From Strigamia acuminata (lineage: Eukaryota > Arthropoda > Chilopoda > Geophilomorpha > Linotaeniidae), in the NCBI GenBank assembly GCA_949358305.1, contig OX442314.1, forward strand, positions 48,058,581 to 48,122,580: a stretch of 64,000 nucleotides of DNA. The letters run 5' to 3'. The position numbers were made by a program, and so were the translations under genes. Within the stretch, counting starts at the first letter, position 1. Each line of letters starts with the position of its first letter. Below are positions 58,601 to 64,000 of the stretch, one piece after another. A model generated the notes under the pieces. The model was not told the origin of the DNA and did no database searches. It saw only the letters and a program-made list of their open reading frames with translations.

Positions 58601-59397
58601 TCAAAATATTACATCAGAAAGTTTGGAAATCTCCTCATCCAACAACGACCAATTAAAACTGCTCGAACTCGTGCTGGTACTGGATCCTGGGGTAGCCTTC
58701 AAATTCAAACACGATGTAACAGATGGATTTTTTTTAAAAGAAATAGATAAATCAACTCAAACAAAACATCCTATTGCTATTACCGCACTCTCAAGCTAAA
58801 ATAATAAAAAAAATTCGATCTAACATATTAATTTTCTGGTAACAAAGGCTCGATTTGCCATCGTAGACAAATCAAACATTTCATCTGTCACTTTATAAGT
58901 AGGAGCCAATGCCGGTGTGCTAATATATAGCAATGGGCGATGAACCTCATCCAAAACCTAAAAAATAAAAGGTAAAAATAAGACTTAATCGTTGGATTAA
59001 TTAATTTGACGATTTTTCATTTATAGTAAAAGGACTGTTGCTTTTTGTTGGAGAAGTAAGTGGAAAATCGTCAAATTAATTAATCTATTAATAAACCACA
59101 GTGTGTTTCCTCTGTATGTTTACCAAATGCCATTTGAAGTAAAGAGAGTATCGTATATGCATAAATTCAGCAATATCTAACACTCGAGCTGCAGGATGTT
59201 TACGACAAACAGATTCTCTTCGCGGCACTTGCGTTCTTATAGCTTGGAATCTTCTCAGTATAGTCGACCAAACTCGATAAAAAGACGAGTTCAACATCGA
59301 ACTGCAATACAAAGCAATTTGAACGCACCTGTGGAAAACAAACAAGATATTAATAGATGACATGCGTTAATATAAGAAATACGGAGTAATTCTTACC
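58601..59397 (-). CDS. Four-exon minus-strand gene, copy 2
   Basis: Exons end at 59397, then 59328-59097, 58957-58825 and 58755-58601. No difference from copy 1 noticed. Confidence 0.5.
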
Positions 59398-61311
59398 AGG
59401 TAAGATTTGCTAATTTGCTCAAAACTAATATAAAAATGGCCACTTTTAGCCATTTTTCATGGCAACAATGGCCGTTTTATGTCAAAAATGGACGTTTCAA
59501 GCCGTTTTTCGTGGTAAAAATGGCCGTTTTCGTCAAAAACAGCCCTTTTAAGCCATTTTTATGCTAAAAATGGCCATTTTTAGCCATTTTTAATGGTAAT
59601 AATGGCAATTTTCGTTAAAAGCAGCCATTTTTAGCAATTTTTCATGCTAAAAATGGCCATTTTTAGGCGTTTTTAGCCGTTTTTAGCCATTTTTAATGGT
59701 AAAAATGTAACGTTTTCAATGACGAAAATAACGTTTCAGCAACGTTTTCAACGGAACAAGTTATTTTTTAAATTTCCCGGTTCCCGGTTCCGCGATTTCT
59801 CAACCGGGTTTCTCGGGAAATCGGTACCCCGGTTTCCCGGTACCGAAACCCTAATAGCGATCGAGGTGTTACGCTGGGACAAATGTTGTGGAAGCTTAGC
59901 TTCCTTAGCTTTCTTGAGGTAAAAAAAACAAGCCGTGTTGATGTAATTGAAATTCGACGTCCCAACATCAAAATTCGGTCAGTTCAAAACGGAAAGCACA
60001 ACAGGAGAATTCAGTTGGACGTCGTAGAGGTTCCCGATTCATGCAAGTTGACCAAAGATACTCCTCACGTTGTTTTTTTTTGTCATACAAATTTTCCATC
60101 TAATCAAAGAAAGAAAATTATACCATTAAAATTTTACATAAATCATAAATCATAAAAATTAAAATTATTTAAAATTATTGAATTGGAGGAAAAATCGATC
60201 CGAATTGTAGTTGAATCGTTGATCGTCTCTGAAAATTAAATGTTCAGATTTTTAATAACATCTTAATAATTTGTAACAAGGTTTTTCTCCACTCATCTGA
60301 TTGAATCCGTCATTTGGACTTAAAAGATTTGTTTCTGGTTGCATCAATTCGAAAACGGTCCAAAGTCAGTGCTTGTTTCTGTAAAAATGGAAGTCATTTA
60401 ATTAGTTGCATTTTAAATATTTAATTAGGACACTAAAGCGTTTCTTACCGTTATTTCCTTTTATGTTGCTGTTAATTTAAGTAGTTTGTTCCGATTCTAG
60501 TGTTGTTTGTAGTTCACATGACAGTTTCCCGTTCATTTGTCTTTGTAGCCTGAAAAGGCATTTAAAAGAGGTGTAAATTGAGTAAGGGATTTCAATTACG
60601 ATCTTATTAAAATTAAAAGCACCAGGGATTCACTTTCTGTTGGCGTCTTTGAGCTGTGTTGTCGTTTGGAGTCGATTTCTACCTCATGTCGGGTTCAAGG
60701 AAAGGACGCGGTTATCACACTGACGATCGGGAGTGAGTTCGGTCCTCACACTCATGATGTAGAGCTAAAATGTATAATTTCAATTCAATGTTATGTTTAG
60801 TTATTAAATGAATATTGATTCTTACCTTTTTAGTCATTTGTTTGGTGTGAGAGGTCATGTTCAAGCTATTTTGAGTCGGTATTAGTTTTTCCCGAGTGGC
60901 AGGTCCGCCATTTTGTACTGCTGCGGTCCTGAATGTATGAGATGGTTTGACTAAATTATAGATGAAATTATAGTAAATTACAAATGATTTGTATTGATAT
61001 TAAAATGTTATTTTCAATATTAGTCATGTAACTTATGCTGTTGAGGTGTTGATATTATTGATTACATGTTAGCGGGATGCAGCCATTTGATTGGTTGATA
61101 ATTTTAAGGGTTAATTTCATTATGGGTATGTGTTGTATTAAATATTACAATAGTTTAAGTTAGGGATGTGTTTCTAGAACTGTTTTTTTGATAATTAGTG
61201 TACTTCTTTGCAATTTAGATCGTTATATTGTCAATTTACCATTTTACGTTAAATGTTAAGACACATGCTACGGTAGCTCACAAGAACTGCTTGTATTTAC
61301 GATGTCTCGTC

Positions 61312-61593
61312 CTACGGAAGAACGTGTGCCTTTCTATTTCCAAGGTCGACCTTGTCTATTTCGACACTAGGAATTAAGCTCGCTCCGATGTTGTCCAGTT
61401 CTCTCTTGCTGTTACGATTAAGTTGTGTTCCTTCTATGTTCGAGTTGTCGTTCAATAAGAATAATTTAATTCTCAATGAATAAACGTGTTGTAACGAAAT
61501 CGACCTCCAATAAGCAATTAAAGAAATCCCATCCTTTAACCATTCCTTCACTTTATTTGGATGTAGAAATTTTAACACTCCATTTTCCTTCAT
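61312..61593 (-). CDS. Diverged partner of the boundary ORF
   Basis: A 93-residue ORF from an ATG at 61593, similar to 30463-30735 for its first 61 residues. One V/I exchange is seen, followed by an in-frame insertion and a different C-terminus. The TATA box found in the other copies is deleted here. Confidence 0.25.
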   Translation of the reverse strand: MKENGVLKFLHPNKVKEWLKDGISLIAYWRSISLQHVYSLRIKLFLLNDNSNIEGTQLNRNSKRELDNIGASLIPSVEIDKVDLGNRKAHVLP

Positions 61594-61795
61594 TAGGCCC
61601 AATTAAAAAACAAGGCCACTTAAAATAAATCCAAAATCCGCCACCAAAATCACCAATCCACAATATACAATAAAAAACAACCAAGACCCAAAACCCGTAC
61701 ACAAAACACTGAATCCAAAACGTAATATACAAAGTGCAAAATACCAAAATACGAAATGGATATTCAACATAAAGCAAGGTGCAGAGTTACACAAC
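61554..61795. repeat. Partial, diverged third unit start
   Basis: The start of the unit is seen a third time. Relative to 30696-31097 it lacks about 150 bp (the equivalent of roughly 30762-30913) and carries further substitutions and small deletions. Homology stops at the ACAAC ending at 61795, after which the sequence is unrelated. This is the right-hand edge of the duplicated block. Confidence 0.92.
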
Positions 61796-61816
61796 TCCAC
61801 ACTTAAAAACCACCGT

Positions 61817-62448
61817 CACTAGAACGGCCAGACCGGTCATTTTGACCGGAACAGCTGTTTAAACAGCTGCAGCAATAAACCCAATGGGTTTACGGTGCTG
61901 CTAATTTGTGACTTTAGCTGATTTATGATGCTTTATGTCATAAATCATCCAAAGTTGAATTTTTCTTAAGAAATAATAAAAAAAAAGTGAATTGACCTAG
62001 AACGGCCGAAACCGGTTAAAATGACCGGTTGAAATCACCTGAACAATACGTGCACCAAACTGCACTAAACGTGCACCAAACGTGCACCAAACGTGCACAA
62101 TATGTGCATACAACGTTTTGGCTACAAACTGATTCAGTAACACGCGAAACTTGCGAAGAAAATACCAAAACAAAAATTGATGGCTTTTATAAAATCTGAT
62201 AAAATTAAAAACGGAAATTTAATTTTATCAGGTTTTATAATAACCATCAATTTTTGTTTTGGTATTTTCTTCGCATATTTTGCGTGTTATTGAATCAATT
62301 TGATGCCAAAACGTTGTTTACACGTATTGTGCACGTATTGTAAAAGTATTTTGCACATTTGGTGCACGTACTGTTCACGTTATTGCAACCGGTCATTTTA
62401 ACCGGTTTCGGCCGTTCTAGGTAGGCCGAAATTCCGGCCGTTCTAGTG
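61817..62448. mobile_element. Fold-back MITE-like element
   Basis: CACTAGAACGGCC at 61817 and its reverse complement ending at 62448 bound 632 bp. Most of the element folds on itself: CCGGTCATTTTGACCGG-like blocks, the ACCAAAACAAAAATTGATGG block and the CAACGTTTTGGC block each recur inverted. ACGTGCACCAAA repeats lie near 62050-62100. TTAA follows the right end (62449-62452), but no matching TTAA adjoins the left end. No coding capacity. Present only outside the duplicated unit. Confidence 0.75.
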
Positions 62449-62571
62449 TTAAAGATCGAAAATTTAAGAATTCTACAATCCAAAATTCAGAGATTCATAA
62501 ATACAAGATTTCGAAAATTTAACAATACAAAATTTCCAAAATTTTAAGATACAAAATTCAAAAATTCAAAA

Positions 62572-62708
62572 ATGCCACCGCCTTCACTGCCCAAAGACTC
62601 ACCGCCCTCGGAACAAGGAACCGCCTTGGCAGCTCAGCTGACGCCTTATCAAAGGCTAAGATCGCTCTACCTGTTTTGCTCCATCACCGGAGAAATGAAG
62701 ACAAAAAG
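62572..62708 (+). CDS. Candidate first coding exon in single-copy DNA
   Basis: ATG-initiated, GC-richer than its flanks, with MPPPSLPKDSPPSEQGT then a helical-looking stretch (LTPYQRLRSLYLFCSITGE). It ends at an AAAAG|GTAAAAAG donor, and a stop follows at once if unspliced. No family recognised. Confidence 0.45.
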
Positions 62709-63346
62709 GTAAAAAGTTACTCCGTATTAAATATTGTGGTGACCTGTAAGGGCACCAGGTGGATTTAGAGTGTTTTTTACGCAATCTTATCGTGTTTGTT
62801 TTGAAAATGTGTTAAAATATATAGAGGACAAGCAAATTGTGGCAACTACAAGAGACAACCAAAACAGTTTTTCTAAAAATATTTAAACATTGTAGCTAAA
62901 AAGAATAAATATAATCATGTGTTTTATTTCTCATAAAAAATGGTTTCTTTATTTACTCTTTAAGTTCTCTTTATTTGGCATTTAATTGAGTCATCAGAGC
63001 CAGCTGCATGGATTACTATGACAACCAGCCCTGGGAGTTTGCACAGGATGTGCATCCTGGTCCCTATAAGGAGTTGGGATGAAAGGATGCTGGGAGAAAT
63101 CCCATCAAACAGCAGTTCAAGTCTCCTTTCAAACCAAACCAGTCCTGTCAGAAATTGCTCCAGTGTTTTCAACCAAGTAATTATTTGATTTAGGATTCAT
63201 TTGTACCAAAGAGAAATTTGGATTCACCTTGCTGTCAGGGAAAAGCAGCTAGGTTTTGTCTTGCCAGAAGAGATTCTTTGGATAGGCCTTTTCTTGCTCA
63301 AACAGCCAGTTTGAGTTGAGAGAATTTTGAGAAGTAGAACGCCATC
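62709..63346. other. Intron or spacer
   Basis: Would be intronic if the exon at 62572 is real. Holds a more GC-balanced stretch at 62985-63170 with no recognised feature. Confidence 0.4.
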
Positions 63347-64000
63347 TGTTGTGACCCGACTGGACCGGGGTCAACGAAGAGTTTCTCTCGTGACCTCGTT
63401 TCGGGTGTAAGGGGAGCCGCAAGCGCGTCTCCCTTCCCTCAGTGCATTGACATCTAGTCAATGGACAGGCGTCTGCCCTGAGGGAGTGGGGATGGCTCGT
63501 CCACCCCACCATTGGGTGATTCCGGTCACCTGTCAACCCCGCTTTGTGCAAAGGAATGTGCCTTGCACTGAGCGGGCAGAACCAACACAACCATCAAACG
63601 AGAAACACACGTAAAACCCGTCGTCCTACAAGATCAGGCCCAAGTAAATATACTGGGATTGACCAAGGACAAAGGACAATTTACCGTGAGTACGTTTGGT
63701 CAGTGTCAAACTCCGCAGAGTAACCTGCGAGATAAGATTACCACACTATTTTAGCACACCAGCTAGAAATAGTAAAAACCACTCCAGTTTAGCGAGTTGT
63801 GCAGACAAACGGTCGCACAAGCCTAAACTGCAGTAAAACCACGACGAGCGTTCCCGCCGCTGTGTGACCGCCGGGAGCCAGAAGAGTCCGCCGCTGTGTG
63901 ATCGCCGGACACCACACAAAAACCTAGACAACAGACCGAAGTAAGCCTTTTAACTAAGCATTCACTCGCGCCCGACCAGCGTGAGCCCGAAGGACCAGCC
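63347..64000 (+). mobile_element. Possible LTR or leader of a retroelement, cut by window end
   Basis: At the TGTTGTGACCCGAC at 63347 the composition switches to GC-rich sequence with no long ORF on the plus strand, much like the solo LTR at 949. TGTTGTGAC would suit an LTR start, but the right end is outside the window and no poly(A) signal is evident. Confidence 0.3.

Larger units (their letters stand above)
30696..61553. repeat. 30.9-kb tandem unit, copy 2
   Basis: This is a direct repeat of copy 1 in the same orientation with no spacer. It is about 160 bp longer, mostly from two extra 94-bp units and small insertions close to its right end. Identity to copy 1 looks above 99 percent until 60898. 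From 60899 to 61553 substitutions and indels become much denser. Either a recent tandem duplication or two haplotypes placed end to end by an assembler could give this pattern. Confidence 0.97.
60899..61795. repeat. Boundary repeat B at the right edge of the duplication
   Basis: Diverged partner of 30099-31097. It carries extra sequence at about 61111, 61340 and 61393, and lacks about 150 bp after 61618. It ends at 61795 against single-copy DNA. Confidence 0.7.

Noticed and set aside
1-61553. A circular plasmid or virus genome assembled as a dimer
   Set aside because: The right end continues into unrelated single-copy DNA, the unit ends are diverged, and the content is solo LTR, MITEs and pseudogenes of chromosomal type.

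Overview
The window is AT-rich eukaryotic DNA. Evidence for this is GT-AG introns of about 60-110 bp (one of 485 bp), TATA-plus-initiator promoters, AATAAA signals, C2H2 zinc-finger relics, LTR-retrotransposon remains and several MITE-like elements. Short TTAGG/CCTAA runs and the compact introns suggest an arthropod, probably an insect. This is inference; no gene here fixes the species. I see no bacterial operon, rRNA, tRNA or CRISPR.

The dominant structure is a head-to-tail direct duplication of about 30.7 kb. Copy 1 is 1-30695 and copy 2 is 30696-61553; a short, more diverged third start is at 61554-61795, where homology stops abruptly. The copies are nearly identical (a few dozen substitutions seen by eye). 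The exceptions are several indels, three tandem arrays with different copy number, and the last ~600 bp of each unit, which differ by several percent. To convert copy 1 to copy 2, add 30695 up to about 17475, 30709 up to about 19360, 30681 up to the 19-bp array, 30662 up to about 25650, and 30800 from about 26190 to 30098.

Each unit, left to right in copy 1, holds: a GC-rich 631-bp solo LTR with a CATA target duplication (949-1579); a TIR element with palindromes (2126-3060); a TATA-driven gene for a small PC4-like protein (about 4925-5503); a GC-rich block encoding a Pro-rich single-pass membrane protein (broken by one in-frame TAA) directly followed by an Ulp1/C48-like cysteine peptidase with a complete His-Asp-Gln-Cys signature (7018-9851); a decayed C2H2 zinc-finger gene (12359-12969); two MITE-like elements (14447-14754, 15233-16024); a GC-rich orphan ORF with a Ser/Pro-rich tail (18326-19504); a 19-bp minisatellite (19820-20178); a four-exon plus-strand gene with two premature stops (20758-22157); a degenerate LTR-retroelement segment with an integrase zinc-binding remnant and two expanding minisatellites (25278-26190); and a four-exon minus-strand gene whose intron phases all agree (27801-28597).

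Beyond copy 2 the sequence enters single-copy DNA: a fold-back element (61817-62448), a possible first coding exon (62572-62708) and the start of what may be another LTR (63347 to the window end).

The best candidate for something undescribed is the set of GC-rich ORFs in AT-rich surroundings (membrane protein, Ulp1-like peptidase, 352/392-residue orphan), together with the PC4-like gene. They may be remains of a large mobile or virus-derived element, but I see no polymerase, integrase or capsid gene that would name it. Much of the remaining sequence is AT-rich and appears non-coding.
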